Below the pieces are notes generated by a model, which worked only from the letters and a program-made list of their open reading frames with translations, was not told where the DNA came from and did not search any database. From contig JALJCO010003029.1 in NCBI GenBank assembly GCA_023101725.1, forward strand, positions 22,448-86,447: a stretch of 64,000 nt of DNA, read 5' to 3'. Position 1 is the first letter of the stretch. Every line of letters begins with the position of its first letter. The position numbers and the translations under genes are program-made. This stretch comes from Atherinomorus stipes. Its lineage: Eukaryota; Chordata; Actinopteri; Atheriniformes; Atherinidae. Positions 46,447 to 58,332 of this stretch are shown here, in pieces.

Positions 46447-46624
46447 ATCTTGGTGAAACATTAATGCAGCACTGGATGGAAATAAATCTGCTGACATTGC
46501 AGAAGCTTCTGGAAACGATGCCACAGCGAATGCTGCCGTCATCACAGCTGAAGGCGCTCCAACCGAATATTAGAGTGGAGGACCATTTTTGGGTGGCGAC
46601 ATTTTTGGGGGGCCAATGCTGTTA

Positions 46625-47325
46625 GTAAAATGTAAGTTTGTCATATGTTAAAAACCGAAAATTAATCCTATATAACATTAATTTCTTACACAGCAGAGAG
46701 AGCAGCGCTGCATGTCGTCATGCAAACCATATTGCTCTTGTCTGTTAACAAATCCTTCATCTGTATGTGTTGAGCTGCTCCCGGGATTTTAAAGAGAGGG
46801 AGTTTGTTAATAACAAGCTTTAAATGTAATTCAATCACGTCCGAAACCGAATGTTTATAGAGGAGGTTTACCTCGCGATTATTAATCATTTCTGACATAA
46901 GAAAGCATCAGATTAGAATGAAACCTGCAGAGCAGCTCTGATAACATTGACATAAAATAAAGCGTGACCGTGCAGGTGTTATTAATGCATCCAGTACGTG
47001 CATGATGTCCGCAAATTAACGTATAATTCCTAAATTATCGCCTTTGCTGAAATAATGCTTTTTTTTCTTTTTAAAGATTACACATAGGTTTGGTCAAACT
47101 TCCCTGATCACTCTGATTTCAAAATTATTGTTTTTAAATGATCGTGAACAAAATAAGGATCACAGATGGTAGAATCATTGTGACGTGTTAAACTGCAAGA
47201 TCGCAGGAGATCGTAGTTCATTCTGAGTTTGAAATAAAATTAAATAATATTCTGTATGTTTGGTGGCTTTTATTTAACATGCTTCTGTTGTAGCTTTGAG
47301 TACATACATGTATTATTCTAGTACA
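46625..47325. other. Unassigned AT-rich stretch
   Basis: No gene or complete element was recognised. Confidence 0.4.
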
Positions 47326-47464
47326 GCTGTGGGTTACCAGTGTTTTCACGTATGTTATAATGAGAGGCTGAGACGAGGCAGTTCGGGTCTAGTAAAAGAT
47401 CGTTGGACCCGAACTGCCTCGTCAGCCTCTCATAACATACGCGAGAACATTAATCCACGGCTAC
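47326..47464. repeat. Long hairpin (fold-back) with about 60-bp arms
   Basis: The left arm 47326-47389 and right arm 47406-47464 are inverted copies around a 16-base loop. The inner stem (GAGGCAGTTCGGGTC with GACCCGAACTGCCTC) is perfect, and two small 2-base bulges and some mismatches lie further out. It could be a fold-back transposon core or a hairpin RNA gene. The sequence alone does not decide. Confidence 0.85.
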
Positions 47465-47649
47465 AAAGCAGCATCATGTGCTGCTGTTCAACACGTCCAC
47501 CATGAAGATCCACAGATGACAGCAGCCACGCTTCACACAACACTAAAAAAAAAAAAAAAAACTTAAAAAAAACTATCTCCATGCATGCAAGGACAAAAAT
47601 ATAAAAACTCTTTTCTTCTGCTTTAACACTAATGGATGAAAACAGGAAC

Positions 47650-48378
47650 TCAGGACTGAGGCAAGAGTTAAGGACATCATTTTATTGTATTTATTTTATT
47701 TTATTTATGCTCTCTGACCGTATCAAATGTTTACAGCAGGGATCGATGCGGTTGCATTCAGTATAACAATCTGTGCTCACGGCAGTCGTGTCAAAATGAC
47801 TCGGCGTTAAATGACGCTTGGTTTTTTTTGTTGTTTTTTTTTTACGTCCCTATTAATGTCCATCATCGATGGATGTTGAAAAGTCCTGGAAATGGATGTT
47901 GGACTGCTTCAGAGCAAAAGAAAAACAGCCTGGTGCGCTGCAATGACTTGACTTTCCAGCTTAAGACACTGTCGTCGGAAGCAAAGATCCTCGCCCGTTA
48001 AGTATTTCCGGTCAAAAAACAAGGAAGTGTGAAAAAGGTCTATGTTGTTTACTACGCTTTTTCTTAGTAGTTCCACTTTTTAGTGTCTTTATGTTGATCT
48101 GGATCGTTTGCTGACGGCAGAAGAATCCATAACTATCCCTTACAGTGTTTGAATTTACCGTGACTGTCTTCTTACTGTATCAAAACTGAGGATGTAGCGT
48201 CATTTGATGTCACGTCCACAGGGCAGCGCGAAATTGCAGCACACAGCCTGTTCAATGTAACAGGGAGAGACGTGGGTGAAAACTTTCTTTTTGTTTTTTT
48301 TACGCTTCATTACCCATTAGTAAAGAAAAAAACAGACATGCATGTTTGTTTTTTAACTCCTGCCTATAGTCCCTTTAA
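47650..48378 (+). mobile_element. TTAA-type MITE, family 3 copy 2
   Basis: The left end reads GGACTGAGGCAAGAGTTAAG. The right end, reverse complemented from the TTAA near 48372-48375, reads AGGGACTATAGGCAGGAGTT. The segment 48060-48320 matches 12635-12910. The left TTAA is not preserved, so the left boundary is approximate. Confidence 0.6.
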
Positions 48379-49989
48379 TAATGAATTGTCCAATGAAAAC
48401 CAACACATACTGGAGCAATCATGATTTCTAAGTCAGGCCATGTCTGCATTTAGAAAATTGGAAGTTGTCCTGGTAACAAACTATGTGAACCAATCATTAT
48501 GAAAGTTGAAATGCATTTGAATATTAACAATAAAGTTTTATTCAAATATGCATAATATGCATAAATATGCCTAATAAAGCTTTACCCGTAATTCAACAAT
48601 ATTTTCCAGTTATTCCTGATAAGTGAAGCAGTGCTTGTTGGGCATTTCATTGAGCTTTGTCTTAAAATGTAACTAAGAGGAGAATGTATGGTCATTTATT
48701 TCACATGGCCATCCCAGTGAGTACTTCTACTACTTTGTAGCATTACCATTTCTGCAGTTCATATAACAGCCCTGATGGGTACTTCTCCTTTCCCTTTTTG
48801 CTGCTGTGTTTCAGTAACTCTTCAGCTCTCTGAACCGTGTGCAATAATGCTTGAAAATTAGCATCGGCACACAAAACCAAACACAAAGCACCAAATTAAA
48901 GACAGACAAAGGAAGGGGGGGTGAACGGAAAAATTAGAGGTCAGATAGAGAGCCCTTCTCCTTTTTAAGTGTCATCTGGATTTCATTTCATAAATTCCAC
49001 ATATTTTACATGTACCGGCTGCAGTTTTCACTAGCTCCTGAAAGGGGAAGCCGTGTCCAGGCCTCGGCTGGCTAGCAGGTCTGGACAACAAACTGGCCTC
49101 TGATTACCATCTTCAACAAACATAAACTTGTATATAAACACAAGCTGATGTGGAAGCATGCCCGCTGATAGAAACGCACATCAACAAATAAATACCCTCA
49201 CTAAGCCAAATTATGGCGGACATTTATCGGAGACATGAGGGATTTCTAGAATGAGGCGACCGAGAGCTGCTGGTGTGAACAAGCCTATTGAGTCTGAGCC
49301 GGGGTGTCCCACACCTGCGCTGTCTATTCACCCCACTGTTTACACACTGTCATCCATAATTAATACCTCCCGGGGACTGGGCTGCCTGCCCTCCACAGGG
49401 CCCCCGGACCCATCCAGGGCCCTTATGGATGCCTAATTGAGCATACCGCTCTCCTGATTGAATTAACAGCTCTGTCTCTGGGACCTTTTCCCCCCTTACA
49501 CTGAGGAGGGGGGGCGATTGAACACCCGCATGGCACCCCTGTATGGTCCAGAGCGGAGAAGAGAGGGGGGTTGGTGGCTGGAGAAAGCAAAGGGTCAGGA
49601 GGGGGAGTTGTTGAAACTGTCCAGAAAACGTGGCCCCCTCCATGAGCAAAACCCGGCTGGAAACGTGAAGTGAGGGCAACGAGAGGTCTCCGTCTTCACA
49701 GGGCCGGTGGGCTACAGCAGGACAGCGAGTGTGCAGGACGGGGAAGACATGTTGGGAACATGCAGAGCATCAACAGTGCTTTACTCTTACTTTTTTTTCA
49801 GATCTGCAGGTGTGCCGATGTGGCTTTCTAACTACAATACACTTTCAAACACCACAGTGTAAAAAGCTGTGTGAACAGTCTTCTTCTTTGTAATTAGGAT
49901 TGATCTGGTAAATAAATACACTAATGATAACAATAATTTTTACTTTACATTTTGGGAAAATCTGCACTATTCTAACCCATCTCTAGATT
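48379..49989. other. Unassigned, repeat-poor stretch, candidate regulatory DNA
   Basis: No element ends or exons are recognised. The segment 49200-49480 has mixed composition with several ATTA-type sites (CCATAATTAATACC near 49353, GCCTAATTGAGC near 49431, GATTGAATTAACAG near 49457), resembling vertebrate conserved non-coding elements. Short open frames there show no domain. Confidence 0.35.
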
Positions 49990-50098
49990 AACCGGAGACG
50001 GTGGGCCGCCCGTTGTAGCATCCCGGGGGCGGTTGGTGGGAACTGGGCCTGGTGGTTCACCTGGTGCTGTGTCTGGGATTCAAACCCGGGGTTATTAT
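49990..50098 (-). mobile_element. tRNA-derived SINE fragment, copy 2
   Basis: On the minus strand GGGTTTGAATCCCAGAC (B-box-like) leads into CCCACCAACCGCCCCCGGG, which aligns with the body of the SINE at 31180-31390 (CCCACCAACTGCTTCCCGGG). The copy is shortened by internal deletion and followed by an ATT-rich microsatellite at 50094-50180. Confidence 0.6.
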
Positions 50099-50276
50099 TA
50101 CTAGTACTAGTAGTAGTAGTATTATGATGATGATTATTGTTATTATTATTATTATATTATTATTTATTTATATGATATGTTGTGATTATTTATATGAGAA
50201 GATTGTTGACTTCAGGAGGAGCAAGAAGTAGTCCTGTCTACATCCTGGAAGAGGAGGTGGAGGTGGTGGAGAACTA

Positions 50277-50538
50277 CAGATGCAGGCATGAAAAAGTTCT
50301 GCCTTTTTCTGCCAGAAGTGGCTGAATGATTTGTCCAGTGAATACGTCATCATGCAAGGGGTCCAAACTTGGCGTGTGGAAACGTCCTTGTTCCGAGCAT
50401 TCATTTATGCTCTGAAATTGTTTCCCCTGGGCACACAGCATTTCTCTGTGCGATTGAATTAGCAAACAAGCTGCTGGTAAGTGACTGGTAAATGGCTGGC
50501 AGTCGGCAGAAAGGGGAACTTTTTCATGCCCGCATCTG
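50277..50538. mobile_element. Tc1/mariner-type MITE in LINE copy 2
   Basis: Ends are CAGATGCAGGCATGAAAAAG on the left and, reverse complemented, CAGATGCGGGCATGAAAAAG on the right. TA lies at 50275-50276 and 50539-50540. The LINE sequence is continuous across (GAGAAC-TA-CAAATACC, as in copy 1). This gives a proven empty-site comparison. Confidence 0.92.
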
Positions 50539-51236
50539 TACAAATACCTGGAGTTCAGCTGGACAACAGACTCGACTGGAAATGCAACAGTGACTACATC
50601 TACAAGAAAGGTCAGAGCAGACTCTACTTCTTAAGGAAGCTGAGATCATTCAACGTCTGCACCAAGATGTTTAGGGATGATAATTGATAAGAAATTATCG
50701 ATGTCAATGCCATTATTGATGCAGCTTATCGATTCGATTCCTTATCGATTTTCTTATCAATGTCTGATACTTTGTTGTATATGAAAAGAAACAATGTTTA
50801 GCTTGTAACAAAAGCTTACTTTTATTCAATGTGCTCTACATTTGAGTATCAGCAGATACTCAATGTCACAGAAAAACGGGGGGAAACCAACAAAAACATC
50901 TAGAACAAAAAGAAGCTTTATCTGGAAATAAGTGCAACCACTGAACTCTGATGTGGTGTTTCATGTGTGTTTCACCCCTTGCCACACAAGAATGACCTCT
51001 GAACTCTGAAAAATTTACAAGAAAATCAACTATTTTTTTTTTCAAGAAAATGAGCATGTCTGCCTTCTCTGGATCAAGTCTGCTCCTCTGAATGTCATCC
51101 TCAAAATGATTAATACCGTCCAATTAAAAAAGAAAAAAAATCAACTGTCAGTAAAGTAACTTAAAACTGAAAAAAGTAATAACAAATAAAAATTCCATGA
51201 AAATCCTGACATTGATTTTGAATTGTGGTTCAACAG

Positions 51237-51720
<484 letters not shown>

Positions 51721-51799
51721 GCATTCAATCCAAATAACTTAACCTTAAGTTCATGAAGCCTGATAGTGACATTTAATGTCAGAAAAATGCAAATTAACC

Positions 51800-52023
51800 T
51801 ACTTGTATTCGTCTGTGTTTACCAAACTGAAAGGGAGAAGACATTTAACCATCATTCGCGTTAGGAGGCGAGTGATGATGTTTGTCTCATCCTCACTCAT
51901 TTTGCTGCGCTCAGTGTTGAACTTTGCTATGGAGAAAGGGTTAGGCGCAGAGCCAGCTCTGCTGCCGCTGGCTTTGTCACTCTGGCTGCTGCTGTCATCA
52001 TCTGAAACAGCATCGTTCTTACT
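51800..52023 (-). pseudogene. hAT transposase, probable exon 2
   Basis: An open minus-strand stretch reads an acidic/serine linker (SDDDSSSQSDKAS), then PFSIAKFN, then TRMMVKCLLPFSLVNTDEYK at its end. It resembles the region after the BED finger of hAT transposases, where a motif of the type M-I-V-x-D-x-x-P-F-S-x-V leads into the catalytic core. A donor-like GTAGGT follows at the end. The downstream catalytic exons (RNase H-fold and C-terminal dimerisation region) are not in the element. The exon start is uncertain. Confidence 0.6.
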
Positions 52024-52280
52024 TCATTTTGCATCTTTAAGCACCAACGTTAACCTACATCAATAACGTTAGCTACTGCTTCTAGACAGACCAACACAAT
52101 CTGGAGTGGTGTACAACGCTACGTTATCCGACACGAATAAAAAGGCTTACGTTAATTGAGTACCGTAGATAACTACGGAGCAAGCTCGTTAGCCAAGTTA
52201 AATAGAGCTACCTGCTGTTCCTGATGGAAAATGCTATGGAAGTCATTTGGCAAACAATAGCTATTAAGTGACTAACCAAC

Positions 52281-52557
52281 CTGAAAATGAAAGCATGTCG
52301 CCTGATCCTGTACGAGCTGTGACACTGCTGGAAGCTGAAGGGGGACGTTTAGACTGTCGCTCGCCTTGTTTCCACGTCTCGAAGACACGACAGGTGTCTC
52401 GCACATTGAGGTTGTGAACTGCATCTAAATGTTTTAACATGTTGGTTGTATTGCCTCCCTTACAGGAGAGCACAGCATCACAGTGTTTGCATACAGCCTT
52501 TTCTTCATCTTTTTTTGAGAAGTGAAGCCATGCCCTCCACCGCTTCTTCCGCTCCAT
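52281..52557 (-). pseudogene. hAT transposase exon 1, BED zinc finger
   Basis: From ATG at 52557 the minus strand encodes a BED-type zinc finger, the DNA-binding domain of hAT transposases. Aromatic residues W7, W10 and F13 are followed by C23-x2-C26 and the H43/H48 pair in LKHLDAVH. A basic, serine-rich linker follows. The exon ends at a good donor (TTTTCAG then GTTGGTTAG, intron start 52280). The order of domain, linker and intron fits ZBED-like hAT transposases. The full enzyme is missing from this copy. Confidence 0.85.
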
Positions 52558-53010
52558 CTTGTCTTTGGGAATTCGCCGACAGAATTTGCGGAAATCACGT
52601 CAAGGCATCGATAACGGGAACCGGGTCTCAAAACGGGGTTCGATTCCGGGAAATTGATCCATTTCTTATCGATGGCCCCGAGGAACCGGTTTTCGATTAT
52701 CATGCCTAAAGATGTCGCAGATCTTCTACAAGTCTGTTGTGGAAAGTGCAATCAGCTTTGCAGCATCTGCTGAGGCAGCAGCATCAGAATCAGAGACTTG
52801 AAGAAACTAAACAAGCTGATCAAGAAAGCTGGTTCTGTGCTAGGGAGAACTCTGGAGCCGCTGGAGATGATTGTTCAAAAAAGAATGCTGCACAAGCTGA
52901 TGAAGATTATGGAGGACACTTCCCATCCTCTCCACAACACGGTGAAGAATCAACAGTGTTCAGTGAGAGGCTGCGTCAGAGATACAGAAACTCATTCCTG
53001 CCAGCAGCAT

Positions 53011-53983
53011 TGTGACGGTTTACCGGGGTGCCAGCCAGGTATTCCTCCTGACAAATGGGATGTTTGTATTGTTATAACCGTCTACACAAGGACATACACA
53101 CTGGATGTAAACCCTTTCATTTTATGAAGAAAGACAACTATTCTTTTTTTTTTTTTTTACAAAACCCAAAAACCAAACACACACAATAAACATTTCAATT
53201 CATCTTTTTTTTGTATTGCAACAAGTGAAGTTCCTGTCTTCAATAAGTTGAGTCCATGATTCCACAATGAAGCCGATGCTGGCTCCCCACATAAACTGCC
53301 CCACAGCAAGAACTATAGATAAACAGAAAATGACATAAACCCCATATACAATTTGAGTTCGAACACACATAAATCACATCATCTTAAAAAAAAAGAAAGT
53401 ACAAACTTACAGGTCACGTGATGCACCTCTCAGGGGCAGAACCAGATGTTTTCAGGCGTTTTCTTTTTTTTATCTGCACTGGACAATTACAATACTCAAC
53501 TATTTGTCACCATATATGAATATAACGATTGGTTTTTCAGTGTTTTAGTGAATGATTTAGATTTTCTACTATTAACTTACGGGTGGCGTCTGCCCGTTGA
53601 CGTCACGGCTTCTGGGTTTCGCGTCTGACAGCGCCCCTAGAGCACAGAAGCGGTGGGGATGTCTCAGGTTGTCAATGGTAAGAATGGACTGTTATACAGC
53701 GTCAGTCTCCAGCACAACGGTAGCGCGAGGGACAGGACTGCCTCGGATTAAATAAACACTTTTGCTGGCTGACGGAGCGGAGGCGGAGTTGCTTCTGTCT
53801 GCTGGTCCAAAGGGAAAATGACATTTCCAAGGCAGGGAAAAAGAACCAGCGTGAACGGCGGACAAATCAGGTGAGTCCCCGGGAAGGGGCAGGCGTTGTC
53901 AGGGGCGTGTCTCGAGGGCGTAAGGTAGGGCCGAGGAGGAGTCAACTGTGCAGCCAGCTCTGAGCAGCAAGCAGGTTGTCACA
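53011..53983 (-). repeat. 3' LTR of Gypsy element
   Basis: The segment starts TGTGACGGTTTACCGG and ends AGGTTGTCACA, so it has TG...CA ends with short inverted termini. On the minus strand a G-rich tract (GTGCGGGGGGTGTG) precedes it, as expected for the polypurine primer of second-strand synthesis. Its outer edge abuts LINE copy 2 at 53010. At 973 bp it is a normal Gypsy LTR length. No second LTR was found in the window, so it could not be verified by comparison. Confidence 0.75.
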
Positions 53984-54161
53984 CACACCCCCCGCACTAA
54001 GAGGGCAGATCCAATTCCCATCGCACACTGTGTTCCCCGACATTATTATGAACAATGAACATTACTTCTATCACAGTTATTAGTACTATTATTAGTTTGT
54101 TATTAGTTTGATTACAATGACCCCTGCAACCCCATTAACATGATGGCAGTGGTTGTCATCT

Positions 54162-55226
54162 TCATCCTGTCATAGTCAGGCCTGAGGAAGGGAAGCCATG
54201 GAAATCCTCGTCATCGCTGTCCTCGTTGAATATGTCCAGAACTTTCTGACGCTGTTCTTTATCCACTTCCTCAGCGGTAGGGTAACAGGGTTTGATCTGG
54301 GACACATTTACCACACGCAGGTCCTCTCCGGTGTCCTCCAGGACCACCTTATAATTCACTGGACCAGTCCTTTTTGTGATGCGATAAGGACCCTTCCATC
54401 GCGGAGCAAGCTTGGCAGTAAAGGACTGATCCGCCTTGGATATGGGGTGCGAGCGGATCCACACACGATCTTTCTCTGAGAAGTTTCCTTCCCTTCTCCC
54501 ACGGTCATAATTTTGTTTTTGTTTATGTTTAGCCTTTTTCAAGTTAACATCAACAAACATACGAAGCTCATCGATCTGTTTGGCCATGGCATAAGCAGCC
54601 GTGTCAGGATCACAAAAGGCTGGCTGGAGTTCTACATCCAACGGTCCCTTAAGAGGACGTCCTAGATTGAGTTCAGCAGGAGTCACCCCCGTTGACTCAT
54701 GCACCGCTGAATTTAAGGCAAACCGGAATTCTAGCAGGTATTTATCCCAACTTTTGTGCTTGTCATTGACATAGGAAGAGAGCATGGCTTTGATGTTGCG
54801 ATTAATTCTCTCTGTAAGGTTGGTTTGCGGGTGGTACGCTGAGGTTCTCTTGGGAGTGAGGTTCCAGCTTTTACAGGTCTCTTCAAACACAGCGGACACA
54901 AACTGAGGGCCTTGATCAGAGAGAATATATGCTGGAACTCCCCATCGTGTCAGAATCTCTTTGGACAGATACTGCGATATTATCTCTGCAGTAGCCTTGC
55001 GGAGGGGAAACATCTCAACCCACCGGGAGAAGTAGTCCACAAAAACAAGGAGGTGGACATTTCCATTAGAACTCCGTGGAAAAGGTCCCATGAGGTCCAC
55101 CCACAACATCTCCCATGGTGCATTCACCTCTGTTTGCTGCAACTTCCCAGGAGGCTTTTTGGTTTCAGGTTTGTACTTTTGGCAGACCTGGCAACATCTC
55201 ACATAGTCACGAACATCCATGCTCAT
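54162..55226 (-). pseudogene. Gypsy integrase
   Basis: Integrase inserts the cDNA into the host genome. The 354-residue open stretch begins inside the zinc finger (only the C-x2-C half, CQVC near residue 12, is left) and holds the core D,D-35-E triad. Those residues are D in LWVDLMGPF (about 44), D in LSDQGPQF (about 104) and E in NLTERINR (about 139). A C-terminal GPY-type module (WKGPYRI) follows, then an acidic tail. The frame itself is intact. The missing histidine half of the finger follows from the deletion that also removed RNase H. No chromodomain is visible. Confidence 0.9.
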
Positions 55227-55236
55227 CCTTGGCCAG

Positions 55237-55900
55237 TTACAAACACCAGTGCTTGTAAACGTTTGTAGGTTTTGTACCGTCCAAAATGTGAGTTTTCAAT
55301 GCTTCAAAGGACTCTTGGCAAGATGCCGTCCACAGGAATTTGGCTCCTTTTCGTTTCAGGGCATTCAGAGGTTCTGTCAGAGTGGAGAAATCGGGCACAA
55401 ATCGGTGGTACCATCCAGCCATCCCCAAAAATCTTTGGAGCTGCTTGATATTCTGAGGAACAGGGAATTCCTGGACGACCTTTATTTTATTTGGATCCAC
55501 TGCAACACCAGATGAAGATACCACATGACCCAGGAATTTCAGGGAAGCACAAAAAAACTGGCTTTTCTTCATGTTTACTGTCAGATTTGCCTCACGTAGT
55601 TTATCCAACACTGCTTGTATATCGCTACTATGCTGTTCATAGCTGGAAGAGAAAATGATGATGTCATCGAGATATACAAAACAGATCTTTCCTCGAAATT
55701 CTCCCAACACTATTTCCATCAGCCGTTGGAAGGTGGCTGGAGCATTTTTCAACCCAAATGGCATAACCTTAAATTGGAAGAGCCCATATGGACATACGAA
55801 AGCAGTTTTTTCCCGGCTTTCAGGATCAATGCGCACTTGCCAATAGCCACTGTTCAGATCCAGTGTCGAAAAAACCACTGCTCCGAGAGAGGGACTCTGG
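55237..55900 (-). pseudogene. Gypsy reverse transcriptase, C-terminal part
   Basis: The polymerase palm is readable. It has [34 protein letters not shown], the catalytic VYLDDIII (near 55658-55677), LKFLGHVVS and the thumb-connection [14 protein letters not shown]. The sequence stops after [14 protein letters not shown], exactly where the RNase H domain should begin, and then runs straight into the integrase linker. The N-terminal half (fingers) is in a different frame upstream, so a frameshift lies near 55900. Confidence 0.9.
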
Positions 55901-56734
55901 GATCTCCTGAATGTTTGGCAGTGGATAGGCATCCATTTGTGAGGATGCGTTAAGCTTCCTGTAATCAACACAGAAACGTGGTTTAGGATCATTCTTTTTG
56001 GGCACCAGGACAACTGGAGCAGCATATGGCGATGTTGATGGTTCCACGAGATCTTTCTCCAGCATTTCTTCCACATGCTCCTTAATAAGCTGTAGTTTGG
56101 TAGGTGAAACCCTATAGGGTTTTTGTTTAATTGGCACATCATGGGAAAGATATATCTTGTGAGTGAGTACATTGGTACAACCCAGTTTGGTGGTGCAAAC
56201 ATCAGAATTGTGACGTGGTTGGCAAAATAACGACTGTTTTCCAAAGTCATCCAGATTTCCACTGGAGACAGCTTTCTGTAGAAGCTCATTGGTTGTCTGG
56301 ACCAGATGGGTAGGAGCAACTGCAGAGAAGAAGGCAAGCTGTTGATGTGGTTCATTTGGCCATGATGTACATTCCTGCAAAAAACTGTATTGTTGTTTCC
56401 TATTGAACTTGAACCAATAACGGTTCTCAGACACATCAAATTGCAGGCCAGAGAGAGAGATAAAATCAAGGCCAACCACAGCTGGAAAGGTAAGGTTTTG
56501 AGCAGACAAGATGACGCATGGCAGGGTTATTGACTGTGTCTGCAATGTAACAGTGATTTCGCTCCATCCCAGAGGTTGCCGTCTTTCACCATCCGCTAAA
56601 TATAAGGGTCCCCTTGTCCAAGGCCTGATTTCCCCACTGACTTCATTCCACACTTTCTCATTCACTAAGGTATAGGAAGAACCCGTGTCCAGGATTGCAG
56701 CCCCTTTCCAGGTACTGATGCCAATGGGAATCAC
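55901..56734 (-). pseudogene. Gypsy protease and start of reverse transcriptase
   Basis: The frame opens with an aspartic protease, AILDTGSSYTLV (active-site D-T-G near 56679-56700), then the LPCVILSAQ and VVGLDFIS strands. After a linker come the reverse-transcriptase fingers, [20 protein letters not shown] and [12 protein letters not shown], then PLPNIQEI. Here the frame is lost. Protease would process the Gag-Pol polyprotein. Overlap of this frame with the end of gag suggests the usual fusion or frameshift arrangement, but decay makes that unprovable. Confidence 0.88.
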
Positions 56735-57393
56735 CAGCTGACATGGCAGAGGTTTAGTAGATGATGGTGTAGAAGAACAAGTGTCACCCAGAAGTCCGGT
56801 GTTGGAGAGAGAACCAAGAGTGGCTGGATATGTGCTGATCCGCTTGCCTGCTGAGGTGGGTTTGGAGGCAAAGAGGACCGATTTGCACCACCACGTGGGC
56901 AGGCTGCAGGAAGATGGTTGCCTTTACAGCGCCAACAAAATGGCTGAAGTGGGCGATTGGGGCTGTAGTTTGGCTGTCTTGGACGAACTGTGTTATCGTG
57001 GATAGGAGGCCTTGGTTCAGCTGGTCTAGGTGGTAAACTGGCTTGTTTCTTATGTTCGTACTGTCGTTGGTTGTCTCTGTCTTTTTCCAGCTGCCGGCCC
57101 AGACGAACAAGCTCATCCACGGTTGTTACCCTGCTACTACTCAGCTGACTGGCCAATGCGGGGTTTATGTTTTTCAGGATCAACTTGACAATGTCTTCCT
57201 CTTCGATCTGTGGTTTCCAACGTCTACATAAGGATTGGTACATGTATTTGAAGTCCCTGATGCTCTCATTCGCTCCTTGGACTCTGTTCCTAACTCGTTC
57301 TGCCAGCTCATCCTCATAATCCTCAGAGAGGAAAGCGGCCTGGAATTGTCTTTGGAAATCAGCCCAGGTATTTTGTGTCTGGCTACATCCCAC
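56731..57393 (-). pseudogene. Gypsy gag, capsid C-terminal and nucleocapsid part
   Basis: The frame reads a retrotransposon Gag domain (WADFQRQFQAAFL, ERVRNRVQGANESIRDFKYM) and ends in a basic, proline-rich stretch with a CCHC zinc knuckle, CWRCKGNHLPAACP. Its spacing is C-x2-C-x3-H-x4-C, one residue shorter than the standard knuckle. Gag forms the particle and the knuckle binds element RNA. A frameshift separates it from the preceding gag piece. Confidence 0.85.
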
Positions 57394-57670
57394 CAGTCTC
57401 TAGCGGTGCCATGCAACACATTCCGTAGGGTAGCCATAAGTTCCTCATCAGTTAATGAGTTCAGGGCCAGATAATCCTCACAACACTCTAGATACTGCAG
57501 AGGATCAGGGGGATCTTCCATTTTCCCATAAGTTGGGAACAACAGTTTCACAGGACTTTTACCCAGGTCTCGACTCCTGTTCAATGAAAAGGTAACACCT
57601 GGTCCTGCTCGGGTCTCTGTCATCCCAGGGCGAACAGTGGATTCCATCCGGGGCTTACTGGCAAGTGTTA
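57394..57670 (-). pseudogene. Gypsy gag, middle part up to the MITE insertion
   Basis: The segment encodes the N-terminal half of the Gag capsid domain, including KLLFPTYGKMEDPPDPLQYL and TLRNVLHGTARDWWDVARHK, the typical W-W-D block. It is cut at its upstream side by the Harbinger-type MITE whose TTA target copy is 57668-57670, and continues beyond it from 58333. Confidence 0.85.
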
Positions 57671-58329
57671 AGGCCCTTTCAGATAGAACGCGGCAAGCGC
57701 AAGAGGACGGCGGCAAACCCATTCATTGTGTATGTGATACCGCCGCGGCAGCGCGTTTCGCCATGCCGCGGAGCTCCGCGGCGCGCAAGATGGGCGCATG
57801 CCGCCGCGGCAGCGCGTTTCGCCATGCCGCGGAGCTCCGCGGCGCGCAAGATGGGCGCATGCCGCCGCGGTGGCGCTCACGCCGCTGCGCTCGAATTGAA
57901 CATTTTTCAATTCGGGCGCAGCGCGCTGTGACGACATCCTAGCGCGTCCAATAGGAGAGGCCAGTTCAGGGAAAAAAAAGTGGTCATTGTTCAGCCTGAA
58001 GTAAACCTGGAAGCGGTCTGTGTGAAAGAATGCAGCTCGCGGACGAGCCTGAACTCCCCACGTTCTGCCTTGTTATCAGGATCAGATGGACCCCCACCCT
58101 TTTATCTGCTGCTGATCTCCTCCTCCTTCTCAGGAGAAAAGCTCTTTGCTGCGACGATGAGATGTACATCTCTCACAACGAAGCGTGCCGGGGAGGAAAC
58201 ACTTCCTGGTCTGTCGCTTGGCAACACCCACAGTGCGCGCTGCCGCTCTGCTCTTTCGCCGACTCTGCGCCAGGTGCGCCCTACCCCGCGGCGCGCGCCG
58301 CAAAAAACGCATCCTATCTGAAAGGGCCT
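57671..58329. mobile_element. PIF/Harbinger-type MITE inside gag
   Basis: Ends are AGGCCCTTTCAGATAG at both sides, exact inverted copies. TTA lies at 57668-57670 and 58330-58332. The element is GC-rich (many CGCCGCGG motifs) and includes a direct duplication of about 73 bp at 57738-57883. No transposase. Confidence 0.93.
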
Positions 58330-58332
58330 TTA

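Larger units (their letters stand above)
45565..46622 (+). pseudogene. Tc1/mariner transposase relic carrying a minisatellite
   Basis: Tc1-family transposases cut and paste the element using a DDE/D catalytic triad. Only the C-terminal part is readable: from about 45986 the plus strand gives PPQSPDLNPIENLWDVLEK, the hallmark block that contains the last catalytic glutamate (PIEN). An in-frame stop follows, and after the repeat array the 3' part resumes in another frame near 46446 (DLGETLMQHWMEINLLTLQK). A decayed right terminus (GGGGGGCCAATGCTG) ends near 46622 with TA after it. Everything upstream of the PIEN block is missing or unrecognisable. A 40-bp minisatellite occupies the gap. Confidence 0.75.

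Noticed and set aside
45565..46622. Intact Tc1 element
   Set aside because: Only the C-terminal transposase block is readable, an in-frame stop and a 400-bp repeat array interrupt it, and the left terminus forms a hairpin with its own inverted copy, so the true left boundary is uncertain.
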